A stretch of DNA of 60,518 nucleotides from Chitinophagaceae bacterium. GTDB taxonomy: Bacteria; Bacteroidota; Bacteroidia; Chitinophagales; Chitinophagaceae. A model generated the notes under the pieces. It was not told where the DNA came from and searched no databases. It saw only the letters and a list, made by a program, of their open reading frames with translations. Made by a program: the position numbers and the translations under genes. Shown here piece after piece: positions 27,755-35,799 of the stretch. The DNA is taken from positions 2,501 to 63,018 of the forward strand of contig CANGIY010000020.1 in assembly GCA_947454235.1 (NCBI GenBank), in the 5' to 3' direction. Within the stretch, counting starts at the first letter, position 1. Each line of letters starts with the position of its first letter.

Positions 27755-29149
27755 TTAGTTTACATCCATCAGGTCGAACTCTACAAGTTCAGGTGCCTGA
27801 CTGATGACTTCTTTAATGCCTCCTTCAACACTCGCTACAGCGTCATAGCCGTTAGCCATGAGATAGGAAGCCGCAATCATACTTCTATAACCACCCGCAC
27901 AATAGATGAGCCATTTCTTGCTGTTGTCTATTGCATCAAGTCTGTTTTTGAGCTGATTGAGTGGAATATGTAAGCTACCTGCCATGCGATGCTTCGCTAC
28001 TTCGAGCCTGTTGCGCACATCCAACAATTCGAAACCCTCAGTTTCCAGCAACAATGAGCATTGCGCACCTGTGTAAGTAGGAATAGTTTCGTAACCACCT
28101 TGCAGGTCGGTCCATGCATCAATGCCACCATTCAGGTAGCCATGTACTTTTTCAAACCCAATTCTCGCCAATCGCTCAACTGCTTCACGTTCTCTTCCCA
28201 AGTCGGTTATCAGCAACAAGTCTTTATCAGCGTCTATCAAGGTACCTACCCATACAGCGAAGTCGCCGGTAAGACCAATATTTACTGAACCGCTGATGAA
28301 GCCTTTTGCAAATTCCGCCGGGCTGCGTGTGTCCAATACCAATGCACCTTCGTGGCGAATTTTATTGAACGCATCGACCGACAGAGCTTGTAGGTTACGG
28401 GTCATTACATCATCAAAATTGCCGGCACCGGTTTTGTTGATAACCGCATCTTTGAAAAAGTAACCCGGTATAACAGGTTGGTCGGTAGTAACAGCGGCAA
28501 TAAAATCCTCTTTATTGGTGATGAGCATTGCGTAGTTTTTGGCACGCTCGTCGCCAATTGTTGAATAAGATTGAGAACCAATATTCTTACCACATGCTGA
28601 ACCAGCACCATGACCCGGATAAACCGTAATGCTATCGGCAAGTGGCTTAATCTTATTTTGCAACGAATCGAACAACATGCCGCCCAGCACTTCCTTCGGC
28701 AAATTACCGCTCAAAAGGTCAGGACGACCCACGTCACCCACAAAAAGGGTATCGCCTGTAAAAACTGCGTTCGCAACACCATGTTCATCTTTTACGAGTA
28801 TGCAAATAGATTCAATGGTATGCCCCGGTGTATGCAACACTTCAATTTGCTCTTTACCTAAGTGTAGTATTTCGCCGTCTTCAGCAATGTACGCCTTGTA
28901 TGCCGGAGTAGCATTCGGACCAAAAACGATGCTTGCACCAGTTTTGTTGGCCAAATCAATGTGCCCCGAAACGAAATCGGCATGGAAATGGGTTTCAAAT
29001 ACATACTTGATTTGCGTGCCTCTTTCCCTTGCCAGTTTTAAGTATGGTGCCGGGTCGCGAAGCGGATCAATTACGGCAGCTTCATGACCACTCTCAATGT
29101 AGTAAGCTGCATGAGCTAAACAATTCGTATAAATTTGTTGGATGTACAT
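27755..29149 (-). CDS. CstB-like persulfide dioxygenase: MBL fold + pseudorhodanese + rhodanese
   Basis: Predicted cytoplasmic non-haem iron persulfide dioxygenase/sulfurtransferase of 464 residues. The metallo-beta-lactamase domain (about 1-245) has THFHADFVSGH, HTPGHT and FTGDTLF metal ligands of the ETHE1 type. A first rhodanese domain (about 260-350) lacks the active-site Cys (loop LITDLGREREA). A second (about 365-455) has an intact loop, LIYCAGGYRS. This order matches CstB, which oxidises persulfides and sulfide-derived sulfane sulfur. ATG 29149 (MYIQQIYTN) is preferred over an upstream in-frame start at 29239. It begins 10 bases after paaD, so it is cotranscribed with the phenylacetyl-CoA epoxidase genes. 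Confidence 0.88.
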   Translation of the reverse strand: MYIQQIYTNCLAHAAYYIESGHEAAVIDPLRDPAPYLKLARERGTQIKYVFETHFHADFVSGHIDLANKTGASIVFGPNATPAYKAYIAEDGEILHLGKEQIEVLHTPGHTIESICILVKDEHGVANAVFTGDTLFVGDVGRPDLLSGNLPKEVLGGMLFDSLQNKIKPLADSITVYPGHGAGSACGKNIGSQSYSTIGDERAKNYAMLITNKEDFIAAVTTDQPVIPGYFFKDAVINKTGAGNFDDVMTRNLQALSVDAFNKIRHEGALVLDTRSPAEFAKGFISGSVNIGLTGDFAVWVGTLIDADKDLLLITDLGREREAVERLARIGFEKVHGYLNGGIDAWTDLQGGYETIPTYTGAQCSLLLETEGFELLDVRNRLEVAKHRMAGSLHIPLNQLKNRLDAIDNSKKWLIYCAGGYRSMIAASYLMANGYDAVASVEGGIKEVISQAPELVEFDLMDVN

Positions 29150-29159
29150 AAATTTAGAT

Positions 29160-29654
29160 TTAAGCGTGACACTTAAAATATTCAAACGGCTCTTTACAAT
29201 CGTTGCACTTGAATAGTGACTTGCAGGCAGTGGCACCAAAACGCGAAATCATGACGGTATCTTCTGAACTGCACCTCGGGCATTTAATGATGTTGTGATG
29301 AAACACATCCATATTGCACGATGAGTGCAATGGTGGTGCGATGCCATACACGCGCATTTTTTCCTTAGCAATGTCGCTCATCCAGTCAGTATTCCACGCC
29401 GGGTCGAAGACCATTGTTACCTTGTTGGGTTTTACACCTTTCGAGTCCAGCATCATTTTAATGTCGTGCTCAATAATGCCCATGGCAGGGCACCCTGTGT
29501 AGGTAGGCGTTAAAATAACCTCGTACCCTGCGTCAGATATCTTCACATCGCGCAACATCCCGATTTCCTGAATGGTTACTACCGGAATTTCAGGGTCGGC
29601 GATCACTGAAAGAATTTCAAGTACTTCTTCTTTTGTAAATGCTGTTGTTACCAT
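29160..29654 (-). CDS. paaD: Phenylacetyl-CoA epoxidase assembly subunit PaaD
   Basis: Protein of 164 residues with an N-terminal MIP18/DUF59 domain (ILSVIADPEIPVVTIQEIGM, TPTYTGCPAM) and a C-terminal cysteine cluster (CPRCSSEDTVMISRFGATAC ... CNDCKEPFEYFKCH). This is the PaaD pattern. PaaD is needed for maturation of the PaaABCE multicomponent epoxidase, probably in iron or Fe-S delivery. The start overlaps the paaC stop by 7 bases. Confidence 0.93.
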   Translation of the reverse strand: MVTTAFTKEEVLEILSVIADPEIPVVTIQEIGMLRDVKISDAGYEVILTPTYTGCPAMGIIEHDIKMMLDSKGVKPNKVTMVFDPAWNTDWMSDIAKEKMRVYGIAPPLHSSCNMDVFHHNIIKCPRCSSEDTVMISRFGATACKSLFKCNDCKEPFEYFKCHA

Positions 29655-30409
29655 TTTGCGTCGGGATATGCTCGTTGCAAATATTGCATCTCAGAAAGTA
29701 TGTGACCCAGATTTTCAGTATGAATACCTTTCTGGCTTCCACTTTGCATGTGACCACCTGCAGCAGGCATTTTCAATGTAGCCTCACTCAATACCACTGA
29801 TAGGTAGTTGTTCCAGTTGCTTTGTACCAACGCCAGGTCAACACCTATGTTTTTGTCGGCAAGCATAGCGTCAATATCTTCAGTTACAAAGAACTCGCCT
29901 GTGTATGACCAAAGGCTGTCAATCGCTTTTTGCATGCGGTAGTGGCTTTCTTCAGTGCCGTCACCCAGCCTTAAAGTCCAGTCTTTAGCATGCGACAAGT
30001 GATACTTTATCTCTTTCAATGTTTTAGCAGCTATAGCAGCAAGTGTTTCATCCTTGCTCTTGCATAATTCAGAGTAAAAGAAGTACTCAAATGCCGATGT
30101 AAGCAACATTTTACCGATGGTAAAAGCAAAATCGCCATTCGGCATTTCAGTTATCAGGCGGTTGAAGAAACTTCTCTCACCCCTTCTGTACGCCAAATCA
30201 TCGTCAGATTTGCCGTTGCCGTCAATTTGACCTGCATAAGAAAGCAATGCCTGCGCACGACCAATCATATCGAGAGAAAAATTGGTAAGTGCCAAATCTT
30301 CTTCAAGAATTGGCGCATAGCTGCACCACTCTGATAACCTGTAAGACTGAATCAAAGCATCGTCGCCCAGCCTGAGACAGTATTTATATAAAGCTTGTTG
30401 TTGTTGCAT
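29648..30409 (-). CDS. paaC: Phenylacetyl-CoA epoxidase structural subunit PaaC
   Basis: Ferritin-like non-catalytic partner of PaaA in the phenylacetyl-CoA 1,2-epoxidase. The 253 residues match the family length. LYKYCLRLGDDALIQSYRLSEWC, EEDLALTNFSLDMIGRAQALL and KEIKYHLSHAKDWTLRLGDGT are hallmark blocks. It lies 11 bases after paaB and overlaps paaD. Confidence 0.94.
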   Translation of the reverse strand: MQQQQALYKYCLRLGDDALIQSYRLSEWCSYAPILEEDLALTNFSLDMIGRAQALLSYAGQIDGNGKSDDDLAYRRGERSFFNRLITEMPNGDFAFTIGKMLLTSAFEYFFYSELCKSKDETLAAIAAKTLKEIKYHLSHAKDWTLRLGDGTEESHYRMQKAIDSLWSYTGEFFVTEDIDAMLADKNIGVDLALVQSNWNNYLSVVLSEATLKMPAAGGHMQSGSQKGIHTENLGHILSEMQYLQRAYPDAKW

Positions 30410-30420
30410 TGTCGTAAGTT

Positions 30421-30711
30421 TTAGATTGCCTTTGCACCCTCAGGCATTACATAAAATGTAGGTAAACGATAAATTTTGTCATTTGCAGGATCAAAGAAAC
30501 TGTCGTTCTCGTCAGGATTTGATGCAACAATTGAATTGGTAGGTACTACCCAAATTGCTGTGCCCTCGCCCCTGCGCGAGTATGTATCTCTTGCGTTCTG
30601 CAACGCCATATCTTTATCTGAAGCATGTACCGAACCTTGATGAATGAAGTTTGCACCCGGCTTAGCCTGCATGAATACCTCCCAGGTTGGTAATTGTGTG
30701 TCGTTTGCCAT
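30421..30711 (-). CDS. paaB: Phenylacetyl-CoA epoxidase small subunit PaaB
   Basis: Small 96-residue subunit that bridges PaaAC heterodimers in the epoxidase complex. WEVFMQAKPGANFIHQGSVHA, DMALQNARDTYSRRGEG and IWVVPTNSI are characteristic. It sits 15 bases after paaA in the operon. Confidence 0.94.
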   Translation of the reverse strand: MANDTQLPTWEVFMQAKPGANFIHQGSVHASDKDMALQNARDTYSRRGEGTAIWVVPTNSIVASNPDENDSFFDPANDKIYRLPTFYVMPEGAKAI

Positions 30712-30726
30712 TGTATAGAAAGTTTT

Positions 30727-31692
30727 TTATTTGTTGAATAATTGTTTGTCCTTTTTCAAGCGGTAAGCCTCAGCAGCTTCACGCACCCAAGCACCATCAG
30801 CGTGTACTTTTTTGTGGTGTGCCATACGTTGCGCATTGCAAGGACCATTGCCTGCTATTACCTGATGGAATTCTGTCCAGTTAATTGCACCGTGGTCGTA
30901 ACAACCTTTTTCTTCATTCCATTTTAGGTCGGCATCAGGTATAGTCAATCCTATCACTTCAGCCTGCTGCACCGTTTTATCAATGAATTTCTGGCGCAAT
31001 TCGTCGTTGGTATTGCGCTTAATTTTCCACCTGATGGCATCGCTTGAGCGTGGAGATTCGCTATCGTGCGGACCAAACATCATGAGCGAAGGCCACCACC
31101 AACGGTTCATAGCATCTTGTGCCATTTCGCGCTGATCAGCAGTACCTGCCATCATTTTAGCCATAATCTCGTAGCCTTGCCTTTGGTGAAAGCTTTCTTC
31201 TTTGCAAATGCGCACCATTGCACGACTGTAAGGACCATAAGAGGTTCTTTGCAGCGATACCTGATTTACAATTGCTGCACCATCAACCAACCAGCCAATT
31301 GCACCTATATCAGCCCATGTAAGCGCCGGGTAATTGAATATGTTAGAGTATTTAGCCTTGCCCGAATGCAACTGAGCAATCATTTCATCACGTGTGATAC
31401 CTAGTGTTTCAGCCGCTGAATACAGGTAAAGACCGTGTCCGCCCTCGTCCTGAATTTTAGCCAGCAATATTTGTTTTGCCCTGAGGCTTGGGGCGCGGGT
31501 AATCCAGTTGCCTTCAGGTTGCATGCCTATTACTTCAGAGTGTGCATGCTGCGACATTTGCCTGATGAGGTGCGTACGATACGCTTCAGGCATTCGGTCG
31601 CGTGGCTCAATAGCATCGCCCCTTTCAATTTTTTGCTCGAAAGACTTCAGCATTCCGTCCTGGATTTTATTCGCATTTTCCAATACTTCCAT
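30727..31692 (-). CDS. paaA: Phenylacetyl-CoA epoxidase catalytic subunit PaaA
   Basis: Diiron monooxygenase subunit that epoxidises the ring of phenylacetyl-CoA. The 321 residues have the usual length. Iron ligands are visible in [17 protein letters not shown] and [16 protein letters not shown]. First of the four paa genes. The reductase gene paaE, and the ring-opening and ligase genes, are not in this window and must lie elsewhere if the pathway is complete. Confidence 0.95.
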   Translation of the reverse strand: MEVLENANKIQDGMLKSFEQKIERGDAIEPRDRMPEAYRTHLIRQMSQHAHSEVIGMQPEGNWITRAPSLRAKQILLAKIQDEGGHGLYLYSAAETLGITRDEMIAQLHSGKAKYSNIFNYPALTWADIGAIGWLVDGAAIVNQVSLQRTSYGPYSRAMVRICKEESFHQRQGYEIMAKMMAGTADQREMAQDAMNRWWWPSLMMFGPHDSESPRSSDAIRWKIKRNTNDELRQKFIDKTVQQAEVIGLTIPDADLKWNEEKGCYDHGAINWTEFHQVIAGNGPCNAQRMAHHKKVHADGAWVREAAEAYRLKKDKQLFNK

Positions 31693-31720
31693 AATTGATA
31701 TTTTTAGTTTTTTAAACCTG

Positions 31721-31753
31721 AATATCAGCCAACGCGTTACGATGGCTGATATT
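31721..31753 (-). promoter_or_regulatory. Intercistronic hairpin between hpd and paaA
   Basis: A perfect 11-bp stem (31721-31731 with 31743-31753) with an 11-base loop sits in the 91-base gap between hpd and paaA. On the transcribed minus strand it lacks a T tract, so it is more likely an mRNA processing, stability or attenuation element than a full terminator. Confidence 0.5.
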
Positions 31754-31783
31754 TTTAGAAATAATGATTCAAATTAAAACTGA

Positions 31784-32941
31784 TTAAAGAGTTCCCCTAC
31801 GAGCTTGTTCTGCCTCAATTGATTCAAACAATGCCTGGAAGTTGCCCTTACCGAATGACTTAGCACCCTTTCTTTGAATAATTTCGAAGAATAACGTAGG
31901 CCTGTCTTCTACAGGTTTAGTGAAAATCTGCAACAGGTAACCTTCTTCGTCGCGGTCAACCATAATGCCCAAACCTTTGAGAATTTCCATGTCCTCAGCA
32001 ATGGTTCCTACCCTTTCAGCAACTGTATCATAGTAAGTGCCCGGTACATGCAGGAACTCAACACCGCGTTTTTTCATTTCTGAAATAGTGAAAACGATGT
32101 CGTCGGTAGCTACCGCAATGTGCTGGCAGCCTGCGCCCTCATAGAAATCGAGGTATTCCTCCACTTGCGATTTTTTCAAACCAATTGCCGGCTCATTGAT
32201 AGGGAATTTGATACGTCCATTACCGTTCGTCATTACCTTACTCATGAGGGCTGTATATTGTGTAGAAATGTCTTTATCGTCGAATGTGATGAGGTTAGCA
32301 AAGCCTAGAACATTGGCATAGAAGCTAGCCCATTTGTTCATACTACCCAATTCTACATTGCCCACCATGTGGTCAACATATTTCAAGCCTGTCCAGCCCG
32401 GATTGTACTCACTTTCCCATTTTTCAAAGCCCGATAAGAATACACCTTTGTAGTTTTTACGCTCTACAAAAATGTGCACTGTATCGCCATAAGTGCGAAT
32501 ACCTGCGCGCACCACTTCACCGTTATCGTCTTTTTCAACTGTTGGCTCAAAGTACACTTCGGCACCGCGACTGGTAGTTTCTGCAAAAGCCTTACGGGCA
32601 TCATCAACCCACAATGCAATTACTTTCACACCATCACCATGATTTTTAATATGCTCTGAAATAGGATTAGATGAATTCAACGGAGTTGTTAATACCAGCC
32701 TGATTTTATCTTGCACCAACACATACGAAACCTGATCTTTCAAACCTGTTTCCAATCCCGCATACGCCAACGACTGGAAGCCGAACGCAGTTTTATAATA
32801 GTGAGCAGCCTGTTTTGCGTTACCCACATAAAGCTCTACGTAATCGGTGCCATTGATAGGCAGGAAGTCTTGCGCTTTGTCAAAAATCTTCTCAATTCCG
32901 TAGTCGAAATTTTGTACCTCAGTTAAATTGGGAGTTTGCAT
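31784..32941 (-). CDS. hpd: 4-hydroxyphenylpyruvate dioxygenase
   Basis: Fe(II) dioxygenase that converts 4-hydroxyphenylpyruvate to homogentisate in tyrosine catabolism. Two vicinal-oxygen-chelate domains are visible. Metal ligands are the His in YVDHMVGNVE, the His in GCQHIAVATDD and the Glu in LFFEIIQRKGA. The C-terminal FGKGNFQALFESIE helix closes the active site. The 385 residues are usual for the enzyme. It starts 12 bases after the homogentisate dioxygenase stop, so the two are an operon. Confidence 0.96.
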   Translation of the reverse strand: MQTPNLTEVQNFDYGIEKIFDKAQDFLPINGTDYVELYVGNAKQAAHYYKTAFGFQSLAYAGLETGLKDQVSYVLVQDKIRLVLTTPLNSSNPISEHIKNHGDGVKVIALWVDDARKAFAETTSRGAEVYFEPTVEKDDNGEVVRAGIRTYGDTVHIFVERKNYKGVFLSGFEKWESEYNPGWTGLKYVDHMVGNVELGSMNKWASFYANVLGFANLITFDDKDISTQYTALMSKVMTNGNGRIKFPINEPAIGLKKSQVEEYLDFYEGAGCQHIAVATDDIVFTISEMKKRGVEFLHVPGTYYDTVAERVGTIAEDMEILKGLGIMVDRDEEGYLLQIFTKPVEDRPTLFFEIIQRKGAKSFGKGNFQALFESIEAEQARRGTL

Positions 32942-32953
32942 TTTTATATTTTT

Positions 32954-34111
32954 TTAATCGGTTAACCAGGATTTGTAATAGTCTTTTACTTCAAGTTTCA
33001 TTGCTTCTTCGGTAATATTCACCGGTGCAAATGGGTCAATCATAACCGCCAGTTCCTTAGTCTCTTTCTGACCAATGCTGCGTTCAATAGCACCAGGGTG
33101 TGGCCCATGTGGAATGCCACCAGGGTGCAAAGTGATTTGACCTGCCTTGATGTTGTTACGGCTCATGAAGTCACCATCAACGTAGTACAGAAGCTCGTCA
33201 GCATCAATGTTACTGTGGTGGTATGGTGCAGGAATCGCATCGGGGTGGTAGTCGTACAAACGAGGTACAAATGAACACACTACGAAATTGCGGCTCTCAA
33301 ATGTTTGGTGAATAGGAGGCGGCAGGTGAATGCGACCTGTGATAGGCTCAAAGTTGAAAATTGAAAAAATATAAGGATAGTGATAACCGTCCCAACCAAC
33401 AACATCAAAAGGGTGATTGGCATAAACGTAAGGGAACATCACTCCTTTTTTCTTGATGAAAATATTGAACTCACCTTTTTCGTCGTAGGTTTTAAGGTTC
33501 GAAGGGCGAATAATATCGCGCTCGCAGAATGGTGAATGCTCCAGCAACTGACCAAAATCGTTGCGGTACCGGCGCGGAGTAAAGATTGGGTCGCCCGACT
33601 CAACGAAAAGTATTTTGTTGTCTTCGCTATCAAACCTGATTTGGTAAACCGTGCCGCGAGGCATTACAATGTAGTCGCCATATTTAAAATTGAGCGAACC
33701 GTACATTGTTTCTATAGTTCCCGAGCCTTTGTGAATGAACATCATTTCATCAGCATCGGCATTTTTATAAAAATAATCGGTCGACTTGCGTGGTGCTGCT
33801 AAACCTACCTGAATAGATGCGTTGAGGAACAATACCTTGCGGCTTTTAATGTAATCGTCTTCTGGCTTTACTTCATAGCCCATAAAACTCATGGCGTTCA
33901 GTCCGTTTTCAATTGCCACTTTTGGTTGCACAGAATAAGGGTCGCCTTTTTGCCTCACCTTAGTTGGCGGATACAAGTGATAAACCAATGAAGAAAGCCC
34001 ACTGAAACCTTGTGTTCCAACTAGTTCTTCCTGATAGAGATGGCCGCTTTCGCTGCGCACAACAACGTGTCTTTTTGGGGGGACTAATCCTAAACTATGA
34101 TAAAAAGGCAT
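32954..34111 (-). CDS. hmgA: Homogentisate 1,2-dioxygenase
   Basis: Ring-cleaving Fe(II) dioxygenase that opens homogentisate to maleylacetoacetate. The 385 residues are the bacterial short form. The cupin core has SGTIETMYGSLNFKYGDYIV and VMPRGTVYQIRF. The C-terminal metal site contains YHHSNIDADELLYYV and LHPGGIPHGPHPG, supplying the His-Glu-His ligands. First gene of the operon, behind a TACGTTTG -7 box. The downstream maleylacetoacetate isomerase and fumarylacetoacetase genes are not in the window. Confidence 0.96.
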   Translation of the reverse strand: MPFYHSLGLVPPKRHVVVRSESGHLYQEELVGTQGFSGLSSLVYHLYPPTKVRQKGDPYSVQPKVAIENGLNAMSFMGYEVKPEDDYIKSRKVLFLNASIQVGLAAPRKSTDYFYKNADADEMMFIHKGSGTIETMYGSLNFKYGDYIVMPRGTVYQIRFDSEDNKILFVESGDPIFTPRRYRNDFGQLLEHSPFCERDIIRPSNLKTYDEKGEFNIFIKKKGVMFPYVYANHPFDVVGWDGYHYPYIFSIFNFEPITGRIHLPPPIHQTFESRNFVVCSFVPRLYDYHPDAIPAPYHHSNIDADELLYYVDGDFMSRNNIKAGQITLHPGGIPHGPHPGAIERSIGQKETKELAVMIDPFAPVNITEEAMKLEVKDYYKSWLTD

Positions 34112-34130
34112 GAAACAGAATTTAATTCTG

Positions 34131-34138
34131 CAAACGTA
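34131..34138 (-). promoter_or_regulatory. -7 box of the hmgA operon
   Basis: On the minus strand TACGTTTG matches TAnnTTTG exactly, 19 bases before the hmgA ATG. The -33 region is only T-rich. Confidence 0.45.
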
Positions 34139-34244
34139 CCCTTACGCATGGCTGTGAAAAATGACATTTGGCATTTTAGCACATGATTTTAATCATTCAC
34201 ATGTTATATTTTATCCACATAAAGTGTTTAATATCACGTTTTGT

Positions 34245-34712
34245 GGGGGCGTGCCCCTGTGGGTCGGGCTATACACTGCAAGTCCTCGCTGCTCTGTGGG
34301 CTTTCCGTTACTATCCCTCACGCTGTGGAGATAAACATAATCCGCACCCCTGGTTGAAGCTTCCGCTTCGACCTACACACATGCAAGCCTCCCGCTTGCT
34401 TTCAAGCCGTATTCAATTAATGATCGGCAAGCGTGACGTTTGCACAGTATGAGGACGAGGCGAGACGCCTCGACCAGTTAAAGGTAAATTTTAATGTGAA
34501 AATGTAGGGGCGGAAGATCTCCCGCCCTTACCCGCTCACTGGCGCACGAGTTAGCGCAGCGCTTGTCCTGTGTCTATAAAAGTGAGCAGCCTGTCCCGAG
34601 CTTTTCGCCTCGGGAGTTCTCCCGAACCGAATTCGACCATATCAAAACAACGTTTTTCAGAATTGGTGCGTGTTTTTATAATTTCGAGATACAGGGCAAA
34701 TGCCATTTGCCC
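34245..34712. repeat. Cluster of at least seven GC-rich palindromes (REP-like)
   Basis: Inverted repeats with short loops: GGGGC/GCCCC (34246-34257), GAAGC/GCTTC (34356-34369), GCAAGC/GCTTGC (34383-34399), CGAGGCG/CGCCTCG (34456-34472), a ~9-bp stem around GGGCGG/CCGCCC (34505-34530), TCCCGAG/CTCGGGA (34594-34615) and GGGCAAAT/ATTTGCCC (34694-34712). Stem sequences differ from each other, so this is a patchwork of different palindromes, as expected for an intergenic site that collects REP-like elements. The fifth and seventh both sit in AGGGGC/GCCCCTAC-type contexts seen in dispersed bacterial repeats. Confidence 0.65.
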
Positions 34713-34781
34713 CTACCGGGGGGGCTATTTTTTTGATTGTTTTCCGTTAGAATCTTCTACGCTTACCTTCAATTTTACGAA

Positions 34782-35396
34782 CTATGATTCCCTTTTAAAC
34801 TGCGGCAAACTAAGCCTGTATTTCACCGCCACATACCTGATGGTAAAAATGACTGCCATTGAGATAATCATTGAATAATCTCGTGGTGCATCGAGCCAGC
34901 GCGAAAACAGATATACAAGCGCACCCGATAAGCATGCCGTGGCATAAATTTCTTTCCTGAAAATAACGGGCACCTCATTGGTCAGCACATCGCGCAGTAC
35001 ACCGCCAAATACCGCCGAAAACATACCCATGATGGCTGCAATAACCGGGTGACAGTGGAAAAACAATGCTTTTTCGGTACCCAAAACTGTAAACATCGCA
35101 ATACCCAAAGAGTCAAATACAAACATGATTTTTTGGAGCTTCACCAGTTTATTGAAGAACAGCGATGTAAAAACAATGCCGGCTATAATCACATAAATCC
35201 GGTTTACATCGGCCACCCACGATAGCGGATAGCTACCTAATAGAATGTCTCTTAAACTTCCGCCGCCAATTGAAGTAATAAAACCAATGAACGTAACCCC
35301 AAACCAGTCGGGCTTCGACTTTTGGTTGGCTACTACCGCCCCTGAAGCCGCAAAGAAGCCTGTGCCAGCAAGCTCGAGGAAGTATTGAAATGTCAT
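34782..35396 (-). CDS. UPF0126/TRIC-family membrane protein
   Basis: Inner-membrane protein of 204 residues with seven predicted helices built from two tandem three-helix repeats. Each carries a glycine-rich G-G-x-x-R-D signature: GGGSLRDILLG (about 45-55) and FGGVLRDVLTNEVPVI (about 130-145). Bacterial members of this family are related to trimeric intracellular cation (TRIC) channels. Single-gene unit; length fits the family. Confidence 0.92.
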   Translation of the reverse strand: MTFQYFLELAGTGFFAASGAVVANQKSKPDWFGVTFIGFITSIGGGSLRDILLGSYPLSWVADVNRIYVIIAGIVFTSLFFNKLVKLQKIMFVFDSLGIAMFTVLGTEKALFFHCHPVIAAIMGMFSAVFGGVLRDVLTNEVPVIFRKEIYATACLSGALVYLFSRWLDAPRDYSMIISMAVIFTIRYVAVKYRLSLPQFKRES

Positions 35397-35775
35397 GTCC
35401 GGAAATTTTGCACAAATTTCGGCTTTATGCCGCCACTATATTCTATATGTATTCCTAAAAAAGTGTGTGAGATAACAAACTCTTCATCTTTAGGCATCAG
35501 CCCAGAACAACAATAAAAGCGCAAAAAATTGAAGGTATATACATCTAATCGGCTATCGCTAAAATTAGTATACTACACAAACTGAAAAACACATAAATAA
35601 TTGATTTTCAATGACAATTTACCTCCCGACACATTTTAAAAAAATGGCTTTACATTTTTTATATGTTTTATTTTTACAACTTAAATTGGTGTGATTGACA
35701 GTGGTTTAACTCAAAAAAAACACAAAAAAAACACAATAAGTCATATCACTTTTAAAAGATCAGTATTACATTTGC
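35397..35775. other. AT-rich divergent intergenic region
   Basis: About 380 bases with long A and T runs and no gene. It separates the divergent UPF0126 gene and the CxxCH-motif T9SS gene and must hold both promoters. Only the plus-strand -7 box at 35767 is clear. Confidence 0.5.
35767..35774 (+). promoter_or_regulatory. -7 box of the CxxCH-motif T9SS gene
   Basis: TACATTTG matches TAnnTTTG exactly. It abuts an in-frame ATG at 35776, which therefore lies upstream of the expected transcription start and supports the later ATG at 35800. Confidence 0.5.
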
Positions 35776-35799
35776 ATGACAAAGCAAACACTTAATAAA

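Larger units (their letters stand above)
34112..34781. other. Gene-free spacer between hmgA and the UPF0126 gene
   Basis: 670 bases without a credible gene. It holds the hmgA -7 box and, from about 34245 to 34712, a dense set of GC-rich palindromes annotated separately. Open frames at 34183-34452 and 34570-34878 run through the palindromes and look accidental. Confidence 0.6.

Noticed and set aside
34183-34878. Two plus-strand frames in the palindrome cluster (34183-34452, 34570-34878)
   Set aside because: They run through the inverted repeats, the second overlaps the UPF0126 gene, and the peptides look random.
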